Source: Lachnoclostridium sp. An118
GTDB lineage: Bacteria; Bacillota; Clostridia; Lachnospirales; Lachnospiraceae
Assembly: GCF_002160985.1 (NCBI RefSeq)
Contig: NZ_NFLQ01000026.1
Span: forward strand, 1-36,275
DNA: 36,275 nt
Reading direction: 5' to 3'
This document shows positions 1 through 8,000 of the stretch, piece by piece; the first letter of the stretch is position 1; every line of letters starts with the position of its first letter. The notes under the pieces are model-generated. The model did not search any database and was not told the origin of the DNA. It saw only the letters and a list, made by a program, of their open reading frames with translations. The position numbers were made by a program, and so were the translations under genes.

Positions 1-106
1 TATTTAGTTCCTGACCACTCCTATATCGGGGAATGGTCTGTTAAGGTTGCCTTTTTTGCTCTGTTGTAACAAATTTAACTTTTTTTATATCACCTCTTGA
101 CATTTC
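1..106. other. Non-coding left edge
   Basis: I see no gene here. An imperfect hairpin (GACCA at 13-17 with TGGTC at 34-38, plus a few inner pairs) lies downstream of the minus-strand M20 gene and could help end its transcript, but there is no following U-run, so this is weak. Confidence 0.3.
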
Positions 107-1378
107 TTAGCTGGACTTTTTTATCTTCATCTGAACGGCCTGCTCTTTAGTCCTGCGGCGCTCCATCCACAGCTTCGTGCCCTCAGCCATGCACCGGGCC
201 GCATACAGCATGCCCTTCCGTCCGATACTCATGCCCGCCTGCCGGGCTGCCGCCCAGTGGTGCAGGGGCGTACCCCTGCACATGGTGGCGGCGCTGATAG
301 TAATGAGGGGGACCGTATGGCTCACCTCCGCCGCATCCGTGCCGATGGAGATGGGCACCGGCTCATCCTCCAGGGGCTCCAGTCCCCGAAAATATTCTCC
401 CCCATTGTCCAGCCCTGCTTCCCGGCTGATCTGAGCCGCAAGATCCAGCTCCTCCTCCGTATATACCGGGGTGGGTATCCTTGTCATGGCCTCGTAGTAT
501 AGTTCTGTCAGCTCCCGGTCGATCTTCATCTCCCTGCAGCTTGCCACCAGCTCGATCTCCACCCTGGTCCCGGTCATGAGAGCCGCTCCTCTGGCACAGT
601 CATCCACTCTCCTGGAGGCATCCTCTGTCCTCTCACGCAGACTGGAACGGATAAAGTAATTTGTCTTTGCTAGATCCGGCACCACGTTGGCGGGCTGCCC
701 GTTGTCTATGTAGGCATAGTGCATCCGCACGTCCCCGGGTACATGCTCCCGCAGATAGTTGACTCCCACATTCATGAGCTCCGCCGCGTCCAGGGCGCTC
801 CTTCCCTCCTCCGGAGAGCGGGAGGCATGGGCGCTGACTCCGTGAAAGGTATAATTCTTGATGTCCTGGGCCTGCCATATGTCATTGCTGACCCGGTTTC
901 TGTCGAAGGGGTGCCAGGTCACCGCAATGTCCAGGTCGTCAAAGACTCCCGCCCGGTTCATGACGATCTTCCCTGACATGATTTCCTCTGCCGGGCACCC
1001 GTAGACGCGCAGTGTCCCCGGGATCCCACTCCTTTCCATGTCCTCCTTCAGGGCGCAGGCCGCTGCCGCCGCTCCCGTGCCCAGCAGATTGTGACCGCAG
1101 GCATGCCCCAGCTCCGGCAGGGCATCGTACTCGGCCAGAAATCCGATGACAGGCCGCCCCTCTCCCCAGGCAGCGGTAAATGCCGTGTCGATCCCGGCAG
1201 TCTTCTTCTCTACCCGGAAGCCGTTTTCCTGCAGGAAGGAAGCCAGATACGTGCTGGAGAGCTCTTCTTTGTAGGCTGTCTCCGGATGCCGGAAAATGTA
1301 GTCCGCCGTCCGGACCACCTCCTCCTCGTGCTCCTCCAGCCAGTCTGCGATCAGATTTTCCTTCTCCCTGCCGCTCAT
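107..1378 (-). CDS. AbgB-like M20 family amidohydrolase
   Basis: Cytoplasmic zinc amidohydrolase of peptidase family M20, closest in my reading to the AbgB subunit of p-aminobenzoyl-glutamate hydrolase, about 423 aa. The metal-site motif GHACGHNLLGTG and the downstream PAEE glutamates are present, as are the AbgB-type stretches RSALDAAELM and GTPLHHW and the C-terminal block with GRKGMLYAA. I chose the ATG at 1378 because GGAGG lies just upstream and because it overlaps the previous stop codon (ATGA, 1375-1378). The frame stays open 20 codons further upstream, but those codons read like part of the upstream gene in another frame. Translational coupling to the thiazoline-carboxylate hydrolase-like gene suggests consecutive steps. 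The natural substrate cannot be read from sequence; an N-acyl or N-carbamoyl amino acid is plausible. Confidence 0.85.
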   Translation of the reverse strand: MSGREKENLIADWLEEHEEEVVRTADYIFRHPETAYKEELSSTYLASFLQENGFRVEKKTAGIDTAFTAAWGEGRPVIGFLAEYDALPELGHACGHNLLGTGAAAAACALKEDMERSGIPGTLRVYGCPAEEIMSGKIVMNRAGVFDDLDIAVTWHPFDRNRVSNDIWQAQDIKNYTFHGVSAHASRSPEEGRSALDAAELMNVGVNYLREHVPGDVRMHYAYIDNGQPANVVPDLAKTNYFIRSSLRERTEDASRRVDDCARGAALMTGTRVEIELVASCREMKIDRELTELYYEAMTRIPTPVYTEEELDLAAQISREAGLDNGGEYFRGLEPLEDEPVPISIGTDAAEVSHTVPLITISAATMCRGTPLHHWAAARQAGMSIGRKGMLYAARCMAEGTKLWMERRRTKEQAVQMKIKKSS

Positions 1379-2100
1379 ACAAATGCCTCCTTCGGGTAGA
1401 TTTCTTCCTCTGGGACTGTCGCCAGCACATCCTGGCATTCCTGGCCGAACAGCTCCGCAAATTCCGCCAGCGCCCTGTCCACAGCTCTCTGCCCGTCATC
1501 TCCCAGATCCTCGATGAGGGTCCGGCTGATGGCAGCCCTGAGATGGGCGGTGTGGAAGGTAAAATCCTTCATGCAGGAGGTGCCCAGCTCTTTTTTCTTT
1601 ACAGCCAGGGCCTCGTTCTCCTCAGGCGTCAGGGGGCATCCCCAGTCAAACTCGCAGCGCGGGCCGCCCCAGCTCATGGGCTCCGTCACCTGGGTACAGA
1701 CATATTTGTCCTGGTAGCCCTGGTACACTGCGTTGTCCACATTGACGCAGTAGAGCTTTCCGTACTCAGTAAGGCCATGCTTTTCCCAGGCGTCGCACCA
1801 GGCGCATTTTGCAATATAGGTCTGCAGGGTGGGCTGGGTGCGGATCTGCCCGAACTCCATCTGCCCGTCAAAGTCCGGCTTCCACTCACCGTAGGCCTGA
1901 TTTGTCATCGTGTTGATCTGGTCTCCTCTTTTCCGGGCGTTCCACGCCATCCGCGTTCCCCTCTCCATCCCGTAAACGGTCATGCCCCGCAGGATGGACT
2001 CTTTTCCTCTCTCCCCGCACAACTCCACCGCCTGCTTTGCCAAAAGTGCAAACAGCACGGCATGGTGTTCGATATGCAGGCATACCTTTTCCTCCGTCAT
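1375..2100 (-). CDS. L-2-amino-thiazoline-4-carboxylate hydrolase family protein
   Basis: A 241-residue protein that I recognise as the L-2-amino-thiazoline-4-carboxylic acid (ATC) hydrolase family. Features seen are an N-terminal helical half with RGMTVYGMERGTRMA, then a Cys/Trp-rich centre (KCAWCDAW), and a C-terminal core with FDWGCPLTPEEN and CMKDFTFHTAHL. In pseudomonads the named family member opens the thiazoline ring of ATC to N-carbamoyl-L-cysteine on the way to cysteine. Here the family is broad and the substrate is only inferred. The ATG at 2100 has a good GGAG seven bases upstream. It is first of a two-gene operon with the M20 amidohydrolase (4-nt overlap) and lies downstream of the PucR regulator on the same strand. 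No signal peptide is visible, so it is probably cytoplasmic. Confidence 0.75.
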   Translation of the reverse strand: MTEEKVCLHIEHHAVLFALLAKQAVELCGERGKESILRGMTVYGMERGTRMAWNARKRGDQINTMTNQAYGEWKPDFDGQMEFGQIRTQPTLQTYIAKCAWCDAWEKHGLTEYGKLYCVNVDNAVYQGYQDKYVCTQVTEPMSWGGPRCEFDWGCPLTPEENEALAVKKKELGTSCMKDFTFHTAHLRAAISRTLIEDLGDDGQRAVDRALAEFAELFGQECQDVLATVPEEEIYPKEAFV

Positions 2101-2139
2101 ATTCCGTCTCCTTTCTGTTCATCCAGGTCTGTCAACCAG

Positions 2140-3279
2140 TTAAAAATCAGCGGTCCCCAGCTGAAGGATATAGAAAGCCACCATGATCCTCACCCGGTTC
2201 TCATTACTCAGTATATCATATCCCAGCACCTCTTTGATCTTATTCAGCTTATAAGTGAGCGTGTTTTTGTGGCAGTACAGCGCCTCCGCCGCGCGCACCG
2301 TACTACAGTCATTTTCAAAATATGCCTTCAGGAGCTTCATGTATTCTGTCCTGTGTGCCCTGTCATACTCCTGCAGCCGTCCCAGCACCTCTCTCACAAA
2401 GTCCGGGTAGATAGCCGTCTCCTTCACATCTGTGAGTATCTTGTAGATTCCCAGCTCATCGTAAGCCAGAAAGTTCCTGGGAATGGTCGTTTTTGTAAGC
2501 TGGTAGGCTGTGTAGGCGTTCTCATAGGACCTGTGGATGTCCTTCATCCGGTTTACTGTGGTCCCCGCCCCGATGTATAGGTTCGGGTCCTCCCCGGACA
2601 GCCGCCGGAACTGGTCCCGCAGCCACTCCCCCCGGTACCCCGCAGCCAGGATGATCAGCTTTCCCTCCTCCTCGTAGAAGATGGTCTTCTCCATGGAAAA
2701 ATGAAGCTTTCTCTGGATATCCTCCAGAAGCTGGTTGCCCTGCTCCGTGTCATAGGCATGGCAGCTCATGATGATGACCGTGTAGGAGAGGTCCCTGGGA
2801 AAGCCGTTCCGCTCCATGTGGTTCATATAGAGCTCCTCGTTCTCCGGGTAAAAGATCGCATTTTTCATGGCCGTGACCAGATTGGTCTCCCTCTGCTCGT
2901 TCTTCAGGAGGATCTCCGAGAACTTACGCATGATGTCTATGTAGGGCGTTTTCCATGAGGCGGAAAAAAGAGGAAGCCGCCTGTCGTTGCACCAGTCTAT
3001 CACCTCCCCCGGAAAACACTTTCCCTCCTGAAGCGCGATAATGACCCCGCCGGCCCCGGCCCGGTCCATAGCGCTCAGGAATTTTCTCAGCCACTCCTCC
3101 GACCTGTAATTCAGGCCGGAGTTAAAGACCAGCTCGTCCCCGTAGAGGAACCGTGCAAACTCGCTCCCCTCCACCATGTGGATCCAGCTGATCTTCCTGT
3201 CAAAGCAGGAGGCCGTGTGAAGCTTCACTTCGTATTCCGGCCGGATTTCCTTATACAGATACTGTAATTCAACTGCCAT
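2140..3279 (-). CDS. PucR/CdaR-type transcriptional regulator
   Basis: Regulator of about 379 aa with the PucR layout. An N-terminal ligand-sensing half (PucR-type purine catabolism domain) is followed by a GGDEF-like/CdaR middle region. The C-terminal helix-turn-helix of the HTH_30 type contains CHKNTLTYKLNKI and ends LGYDILSNENR. I chose the ATG at 3279, ten codons inside the longest frame, because AAAGGAGAG sits six bases before it. Such proteins usually activate a neighbouring catabolic operon in response to its substrate. Here the two genes immediately downstream on the same strand (ATC hydrolase-like and M20 amidohydrolase) are the natural targets. The effector is unknown. Confidence 0.85.
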   Translation of the reverse strand: MAVELQYLYKEIRPEYEVKLHTASCFDRKISWIHMVEGSEFARFLYGDELVFNSGLNYRSEEWLRKFLSAMDRAGAGGVIIALQEGKCFPGEVIDWCNDRRLPLFSASWKTPYIDIMRKFSEILLKNEQRETNLVTAMKNAIFYPENEELYMNHMERNGFPRDLSYTVIIMSCHAYDTEQGNQLLEDIQRKLHFSMEKTIFYEEEGKLIILAAGYRGEWLRDQFRRLSGEDPNLYIGAGTTVNRMKDIHRSYENAYTAYQLTKTTIPRNFLAYDELGIYKILTDVKETAIYPDFVREVLGRLQEYDRAHRTEYMKLLKAYFENDCSTVRAAEALYCHKNTLTYKLNKIKEVLGYDILSNENRVRIMVAFYILQLGTADF

Positions 3280-3386
3280 AACAAACTCTCCTTTATCATA
3301 GGATAGCATTTTTGTGCTCGGATCACAATTATTTCATGAATATATGGTCCAAAAAAATATTTTCAAAGGATTTACCCTGTGCTATA

Positions 3387-3403
3387 TTGTATTCGAAATA
3401 CAA
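3387..3403. promoter_or_regulatory. Palindrome upstream of the PucR gene (possible operator)
   Basis: TTGTATT-CGA-AATACAA is a perfect 7-bp inverted repeat with a 3-nt spacer, about 110 bp upstream of the regulator start. A second half-like TTTGTATT follows at about 3425. It could be an autoregulatory site. No well-formed promoter could be fixed around it. Confidence 0.35.
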
Positions 3404-3460
3404 AATACATTTTAACCCCCCGAATTTGTATTTCTATCACAATCTCTGGATCATAGAAAG

Positions 3461-3487
3461 AAGCAGCGTGCTGACCGCACGCTGCTT
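3461..3487 (-). terminator. Terminator of the ecf remnant
   Basis: Perfect 11-bp inverted repeat (AAGCAGCGTGC / GCACGCTGCTT) with a 5-nt loop, immediately downstream of ecfT on the minus strand. The U-tract is interrupted on the minus strand. On the plus strand the stem runs into TTTTT, but no plus-strand gene precedes it. Confidence 0.6.
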
Positions 3488-3505
3488 TTTCGCTCTCTGT
3501 TCGTT

Positions 3506-4306
3506 TTATATCAGCAGTCCGGCAGCGATAACCACCACCGTCATAAGCAGGATCACAAGGTAGGCGATCCTGTCCTTTGATGTGTAGACCAGCTCTCTGT
3601 ATCTGGTCCTGCTGCCTGCATCCGTATACCCCCTAGCCTCCATGGCCATGGCAAGATCCGCGGATCTGCGGATGGCAGACACAAACAAGGGCACCACAAG
3701 AGGCATCACCTTTCCCATCCTCTTAAATACATTTCCACTGTGAAAATCCACTCCCCTTGATGCCTGGGCATCCATGATAATATTGACCTCCTCGATAAAC
3801 ACAGGAATAAACCGAAAAGCAATGGACACCATCATGGCCATCTCGTGTACCGGCACTTTGACCTTTTCAAGAAATCCCAGACCTTTTTCCAGTCCCGCCG
3901 CCATTTGTGTCGGCGTGGTCGTGTAGGCCAGGAGCGAGGCCATGAGGACCATCAGGATGATCCTGGACACAAGCCGGACCGCCTTCAGAAGCCCCTCCCG
4001 GGAAACAGTAACAATACCCATAGAGAAAAGTGGTGTCCCGTCCGTGATCAGGCTCTGGAACACAAAGGTAAACAGCAAAAGAAGAGCAAATCCTCTCAGC
4101 CCCTTCAGTATATAGCTCCACGGTACAGCGGCAAGCCTGTAAAGGAGCAGAAGATAGGCCAGGCAGGGAATGTACACAGCTGGATCCTCCACAAAAAACA
4201 GAGCTATGATATAGAGCAGAGTGCCTGCCAGCTTTGTCCGGCAGTCCAGCAGGTGAATGACAGAGGTCCTGTTATAATATTTGCCTATTGTGATATCTCT
4301 GAGCAT
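3506..4306 (-). CDS. ecfT: ECF transporter transmembrane component EcfT
   Basis: Integral membrane coupling component of an energy-coupling-factor vitamin or metal transporter, about 266 aa. Several hydrophobic segments precede the two coupling helices, which carry the diagnostic Ala-Arg-Gly type motifs (DAQASRG near residue 185 and MEARGY near residue 230) that contact the ATPases. The family opening (MLRDITIGKYY) is intact. I chose ATG at 4306 over the GTG at 4315 because GGAGAGG lies eight bases upstream. The gene overlaps the upstream ecfA remnant by 35 nt. Because that remnant lacks an ATP-binding core and no second ATPase is nearby, this EcfT probably cannot form a working module here unless ATPases encoded elsewhere supply it. 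Confidence 0.85.
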   Translation of the reverse strand: MLRDITIGKYYNRTSVIHLLDCRTKLAGTLLYIIALFFVEDPAVYIPCLAYLLLLYRLAAVPWSYILKGLRGFALLLLFTFVFQSLITDGTPLFSMGIVTVSREGLLKAVRLVSRIILMVLMASLLAYTTTPTQMAAGLEKGLGFLEKVKVPVHEMAMMVSIAFRFIPVFIEEVNIIMDAQASRGVDFHSGNVFKRMGKVMPLVVPLFVSAIRRSADLAMAMEARGYTDAGSRTRYRELVYTSKDRIAYLVILLMTVVVIAAGLLI

Positions 4307-4739
4307 TTGTTCCACCTCTCCTGTCTGTCACTGTCCTCAAGATCTCGTCCTCCGCCCTCTCCTCGTCGCACACAAGCCTGACGACAGGGACGCCTCTCTG
4401 CCGTACTTTCCACAGAGTCTCCATGATCTGCGGCATCTCCAGGCCCGCCCTGTCCAGCAGCTCCTTTTGGGAAAAGACCGATTCAGGGCTTCCGTCCATG
4501 CACACAGTCCCGTCAAGAAATACGACCACCCGGTCCGCATACTCGGAAATCTCCTCCATGGAGTGGGATACAAGGATTATGGTCGTCCCGCTTCCCTGCA
4601 TTTCTTTTAAAAGTGAAAAGAGCTGTCTTTTAGAGCAGGGATCCAGTCCCGCCGTCGGCTCATCCAGCACCAGCACCTCCGGCTCCACCTTGGCTGCTTT
4701 GTTCAAAATACAGTGCGAGACAAATATGATCTTCTGCAT
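4272..4739 (-). pseudogene. Deletion chimera: start of a DUF523-like gene fused to the C-terminal half of ecfA
   Basis: The frame begins with about 17 residues (IIFVSHCILN) typical of the start of a DUF523/TudS-like protein. It then jumps, at about residue 19, into the Walker B region of an ECF ATPase: LVLDEPTAGLDP, then the H-loop LVSHSMEE, then an EcfA C-terminal domain. Walker A, the Q-loop and the ABC signature are absent, so the product of about 155 aa cannot bind ATP normally. The ATG at 4739 has AAGGAAGGG upstream, so the chimera is probably still translated. Its end overlaps ecfT by 35 nt. An in-frame deletion between two neighbouring genes is the simplest origin. Confidence 0.75.
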
Positions 4740-4889
4740 AGCTTCCCTTCCTTTCGACATCTACAAAATAGTATCATTGGCATTATGTTTCTTCAAATCG
4801 TTTTTCTCTATATTGTCATAGACACATTCTATCTGCTCTGACACAGCCCACGATCTGTATAAAGAAATTCTAAAGTTTTCAGACTTTGC

Positions 4890-4918
4890 TTGACCTGCTT
4901 TTTCCCTCATATTATGAT
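4890..4918 (+). promoter_or_regulatory. Promoter for the zinc-ribbon/kinase operon
   Basis: TTGACC (4890-4895), a 17-nt spacer and TATGAT (4913-4918), about 40 nt before the first start codon. It is close to the sigma-A consensus and the only good candidate in this divergent intergenic region. Confidence 0.75.
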
Positions 4919-4957
4919 GGAAGCAATGAACAACCTAATTTTATGGAGGGCTTATCT

Positions 4958-5380
4958 ATGTTTGATTTTTTCTCAGGCTCCAGCAAAAAGAAGCGCTATC
5001 CGAACCCGAACAGGGGCGGCTCCTACTATCAGCAGGGCAGCGGCCTTTTTGGGCATTTCATGGGCTCGTCCATGTCCGGCAGCAGCAGGCCGCGCTATGG
5101 TCAGGGGTACGGACAGGGCCATAGCCAGAACTATACCCAGGGATATCCGCAGGGGTATCAGCAGGCTCCCCCGGGACAACAGGGCTATCCGAACCAGCAG
5201 CCTTCCCCTCAGGGACAGAGCATCTGCCCCAGCTGCGGCGCCTCTGTCCCGGCGGGCTCCAAGTTCTGTCTCTCCTGCGGCGCAAGGATGGCCAGCGCCT
5301 CCTTCTGCCCGAACTGCGGCAAGCCTGTACCGCCGGGAGCAAGGTTCTGTCCGGACTGTGGGACACCGACAAGCAAATGA
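4958..5380 (+). CDS. Gly/Tyr/Gln-rich double zinc-ribbon protein
   Basis: A 140-residue protein of unknown function. Residues 1-30 start MFDFFSG and are basic. Residues 45-85 form a low-complexity tract of G-Y/G-Q repeats (YGQGYGQGH, GYPQGYQQ). The C-terminal 55 residues form two zinc ribbons with four CxxC knuckles (CPSC, CLSC, CPNC, CPDC), the DZR arrangement. ATG at 4958 was chosen because GGAGG precedes it; the longer frame begins inside the promoter. The stop overlaps the next gene's start (ATGA, 5377-5380), so it is translationally coupled to the kinase and likely serves as its partner, adaptor or substrate. The low-complexity tract resembles prion-like domains, which is an inference from composition only. 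Confidence 0.8.
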   Translation: MFDFFSGSSKKKRYPNPNRGGSYYQQGSGLFGHFMGSSMSGSSRPRYGQGYGQGHSQNYTQGYPQGYQQAPPGQQGYPNQQPSPQGQSICPSCGASVPAGSKFCLSCGARMASASFCPNCGKPVPPGARFCPDCGTPTSK

Positions 5381-6099
5381 CCGCAGGAAAGAGGATCGGG
5401 GACTACACTGTTGACACAAAGCTTGGCAGCGGGCGCTACGGCGTCTGCTTCCTTGCCCGGGACTCTCACGGAGAAAAGGTAGTCCTGAAGCGCTTTCGAA
5501 GACGCCTGTTCCAGAAAAATCCGCCGGGCAGCCACCACGAGGCTGTCATTCTCTCCGGCTTAGACCACCCCTCCATTCCGGAACTGCTGGGCGTGGTCCA
5601 TGAGCGGGAGGGATATTTTTTTGTGTTGAAATATATGCCCGGACACACCCTCCGCCAGCTTCTTTTCCGGGAGCATCACATTTTTACGGAGGAAGACATT
5701 TTCCGGATAGGCGCTCAGCTTTCGGAAGCCCTTGTGTACATACACAGCCGCAGTGTCGTCCACGGGGACCTCTCCATATCGAACATCGTAGATGACGGGC
5801 ACCGGACGGGTCTTCTTGATTTTGGCCTTGCAAGGTACAGAGGTGAAGACGGCGCCGCCTATGACCTGGACTACGCCTGCCTCGGCAACGTGCTTTTATA
5901 TCTCCTCTATTCCGGCTGGCACGGCAGGAGGTGCGGAGCCTGGTATGACGAGCTTGACCTCAACGCGGACAAGGAACTGTTCCTAAGGCGCCTTCTCCGT
6001 CTGGATAGGGGCTTTACGCATACAGAACAAATGCGGGATGCCTTTCTTGTGGCATTTTCCCCGCACACTGAGACATACACGGACAAAAGCAAAGGATAA
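5377..6099 (+). CDS. Small protein-kinase-like phosphotransferase
   Basis: A 240-residue protein that is essentially a bare kinase fold. It has a glycine loop GSGRYG (17-22), the lysine of VVLK (Lys38), a candidate helix-C Glu55, catalytic loop HGDLSISN (129-136, with Asp131 and Asn136) and DFG (148-150). The loop reads HGD rather than HRD and lacks the usual Ser/Thr-kinase lysine two residues after the aspartate. That resembles Bud32/RIO or small-molecule kinase loops more than Hanks-type kinases. The C-lobe is short, and there is no transmembrane or PASTA segment, so it is cytoplasmic. The gene overlaps the zinc-ribbon gene by 4 nt and is followed within 6 nt by a membrane-protein gene, which makes one operon. 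Protein versus small-molecule substrate is unresolved. Confidence 0.8.
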   Translation: MTAGKRIGDYTVDTKLGSGRYGVCFLARDSHGEKVVLKRFRRRLFQKNPPGSHHEAVILSGLDHPSIPELLGVVHEREGYFFVLKYMPGHTLRQLLFREHHIFTEEDIFRIGAQLSEALVYIHSRSVVHGDLSISNIVDDGHRTGLLDFGLARYRGEDGAAYDLDYACLGNVLLYLLYSGWHGRRCGAWYDELDLNADKELFLRRLLRLDRGFTHTEQMRDAFLVAFSPHTETYTDKSKG

Positions 6100-6104
6100 A
6101 CATC

Positions 6105-7365
6105 ATGGAATATACATTTACAGAAATCTTCTGGCTGTTCCTCATCTATTCCTTTATCGGATGGATCATAGAGGCGGCCGTGGGAACCATCAGGAACAAG
6201 AGCTTTACAAACCGGGGCTTTTCGACAGGCCCCTTCTGTCTCGTATACGGAGCCGGTGCCGCTCTCATGTCCGTCACCCTGCAGGAGCTGCTGAACAATC
6301 TTTTCCTCCTTTTTATCGGCTGCGCCATACAGGCCACTGCTGTAGAGTGGATCACAGGAAAGACCCTTGAGCGGCTGAACAGGCACAAGTGGTGGGATTA
6401 CTCTGATAAGAGGTGGAACTTTGACGGATATATCTGTCTCCAGTACACAGTCCTCTGGGGCATACTGGGTGTCATCTGTCTGAAATACGGCAATTCCCTT
6501 CTTTTTTCCCTGTACAGCAGGATACCCGAGCCTGTCACTACCATCATCGTCTGGGTCCTGATGGGATACGTGCTCCTGGACACACTGGTGTCCATGGCGG
6601 CAGCCCTGCATCTCCGGACCTTCGAGGCAGGACAGTCAAAAATCCCCCTCATGCGCGTCGTAGAGCGACGAATGGCCAATGCCTATCCTGTCATCCAGGA
6701 AAAGGCTGAGGATATCCTAAGGGAGGGGAAATTTGCCGAGGGCTGCGGATTCTACAAGCTGTTCTGGCTCTTCCTTATCGGTTCCCTGCTGGGGGACATT
6801 ACAGAGACTCTTTTCTGCCGGCTCACCGCCGGCGTATGGATGTTCCGGAGCAGTCTTGTTTGGGGACCTTTCAGCGTAGTATGGGGGCTTCGCCATCGTT
6901 CTTGCAACAGCTCTTCTCTACAAGGACCGGGACAAGCCGGACCGCCACATTTTCCTCATCGGCACCTTCCTGGGAGGTGCCTACGAGTACATCTGCAGCG
7001 TCCTGTCGGAGCTTGTGTTCGGCCAGGTTTTCTGGGACTACAGCGCGATCCCCTTCAACCTGGGAGGACGCATCAATCTTCTGTACTGCTTTTTCTGGGG
7101 CATCGCCGCTGTCGTATGGATCAAGGGGCTGTACCCGCACTTTGCGGACTGGATCGAGAAGATACCGAAGGCCGCCGGGTACATTGCCACCTGGATCCTG
7201 GTAGCCTTCATGGCTGCTAACATCCTTGTCTCCGCCGCGGCACTCATCCGCTACGGCGCGCGGGACGGCGGCCCGGCCGCCTCCTCCGGCTGGGAGCATA
7301 TCATAGACACACACTTTGACGATGCGACAATGAAACAGCTCTATCCAAACTCCAAGATGAGATGA
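6105..7365 (+). pseudogene. CmpB-like membrane protein (putative ABC-transporter type IV), frameshifted
   Basis: A multi-pass membrane protein of the 'putative ABC transporter permease' CmpB type, made of two related halves. Each half opens with a similar helix pair (FWLFLIYSFIGWIIEA near residue 10, LFWLFLIGSLLGDITE near residue 220) followed by a GPF motif. The first frame is correct to about 6886, reading GPFSVVWG, and then turns to Arg/Pro-rich nonsense. Removing one G from the run of five at 6883-6887 restores FAIVLATALLYKDRDK. The frame then stays open to the stop at 7365, giving a protein of about 420 aa. Start ATG 6105 has AAAGGA upstream. Either a true inactivation or a homopolymer sequencing error; no other damage is visible. 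Confidence 0.75.
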
Positions 7366-7417
7366 CAGTAAGGGCAGAATAACAGCAGAGACAAAAGTAT
7401 CATCCAAAATGCCAAAA

Positions 7418-7459
7418 CATCAATAGCCCGGCTGCCTTGCAGAAGCCGGGCTATTGATG
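7418..7459 (+). terminator. Long hairpin ending the kinase operon
   Basis: Perfect 16-bp inverted repeat, CATCAATAGCCCGGCT with its complement, around a 10-nt loop, about 50 nt after the CmpB-like stop. The U-tract is poor (TAAATGTACC follows), so termination is inferred from position and stem strength. Confidence 0.55.
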
Positions 7460-7495
7460 TAAATGTACCGCACATTTCGTACAATTGCACACCAG

Positions 7496-7552
7496 TTCAT
7501 GTAAGTTCGGACGTAATACTTTTAAAAAGTATTACGTCCGAACTTACATGAA
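7496..7552. repeat. 57-nt near-perfect palindrome between convergent genes
   Basis: A 28-bp arm (7496-7523) is followed after one base by its exact complement (7525-7552), centred on TTTT-A-AAAA. It ends one base before the stop codon of the minus-strand ModE-like gene. Without a U-run it is not a standard terminator. It may be a bidirectional transcription block, a protein-binding palindrome or the remnant of a mobile element. Confidence 0.85.
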
Positions 7553-7553
7553 T

Positions 7554-7949
7554 TTACAATTCTTCAAATATATCTTTGAAAATTCCGCTGGCATATTCCT
7601 TCACTTTCTCCTCCAGCGCTCTGTACCGCCTTATCAGAGAAAGTCCCTCCTGTGTGACGGAGCAGCTCCCTCCTGTCCGCCCGCCGTGGCTGCGGAGGAT
7701 AAGAGGATATCCGAGCTCCTGCTCTGCCCGCCCCGTGATCTTCCAGCCCTTGCTGTAGGACATGCCCATCCGCCCGCAGGCCTCCTTCATTGAGCCGGTC
7801 TCCTCGACAAGCTCCAGGAGCTCTGCCACCCCCGGACCCAGGACCGGTTCATCCGTATTGATCTGCAGCTTCACTCGCAGGTGAAAGTCTTTCTTTTCCC
7901 GCGGCGTTTCCCTTTCCTCTTTTCTTTTGTCCTGAACCATCTCGCTCAT
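7554..7949 (-). CDS. ModE-type winged-helix DNA-binding protein
   Basis: A protein of about 131 aa containing only the N-terminal DNA-binding domain of ModE-family regulators. The diagnostic stretch is GPGVAELLELVEETGSMKEA, followed by GMSYSKGWKI and the wing region SHGGRTGGSCSVT. No MOP/TOBE molybdate-binding domain follows, so it probably does not sense molybdate itself. I chose the ATG at 7949 because GGGAGAGGG precedes it; the GTG at 8000 is an alternative. It is the last gene of modABC on the same strand, 51 bp after modC. It may regulate the mod promoter or the Mo-enzyme genes. Confidence 0.8.
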   Translation of the reverse strand: MSEMVQDKRKEERETPREKKDFHLRVKLQINTDEPVLGPGVAELLELVEETGSMKEACGRMGMSYSKGWKITGRAEQELGYPLILRSHGGRTGGSCSVTQEGLSLIRRYRALEEKVKEYASGIFKDIFEEL

Positions 7950-8000
7950 TTTTATTCCCTCTCCCAGCTTTTCTTTTCTCCCGTCTGCACTGCCCACCAC

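Noticed and set aside
1180-2580. 466-codon open frame on the plus strand
   Set aside because: It lies antisense to three well-supported genes and has no family resemblance; long antisense frames are expected in this G+C-rich DNA.
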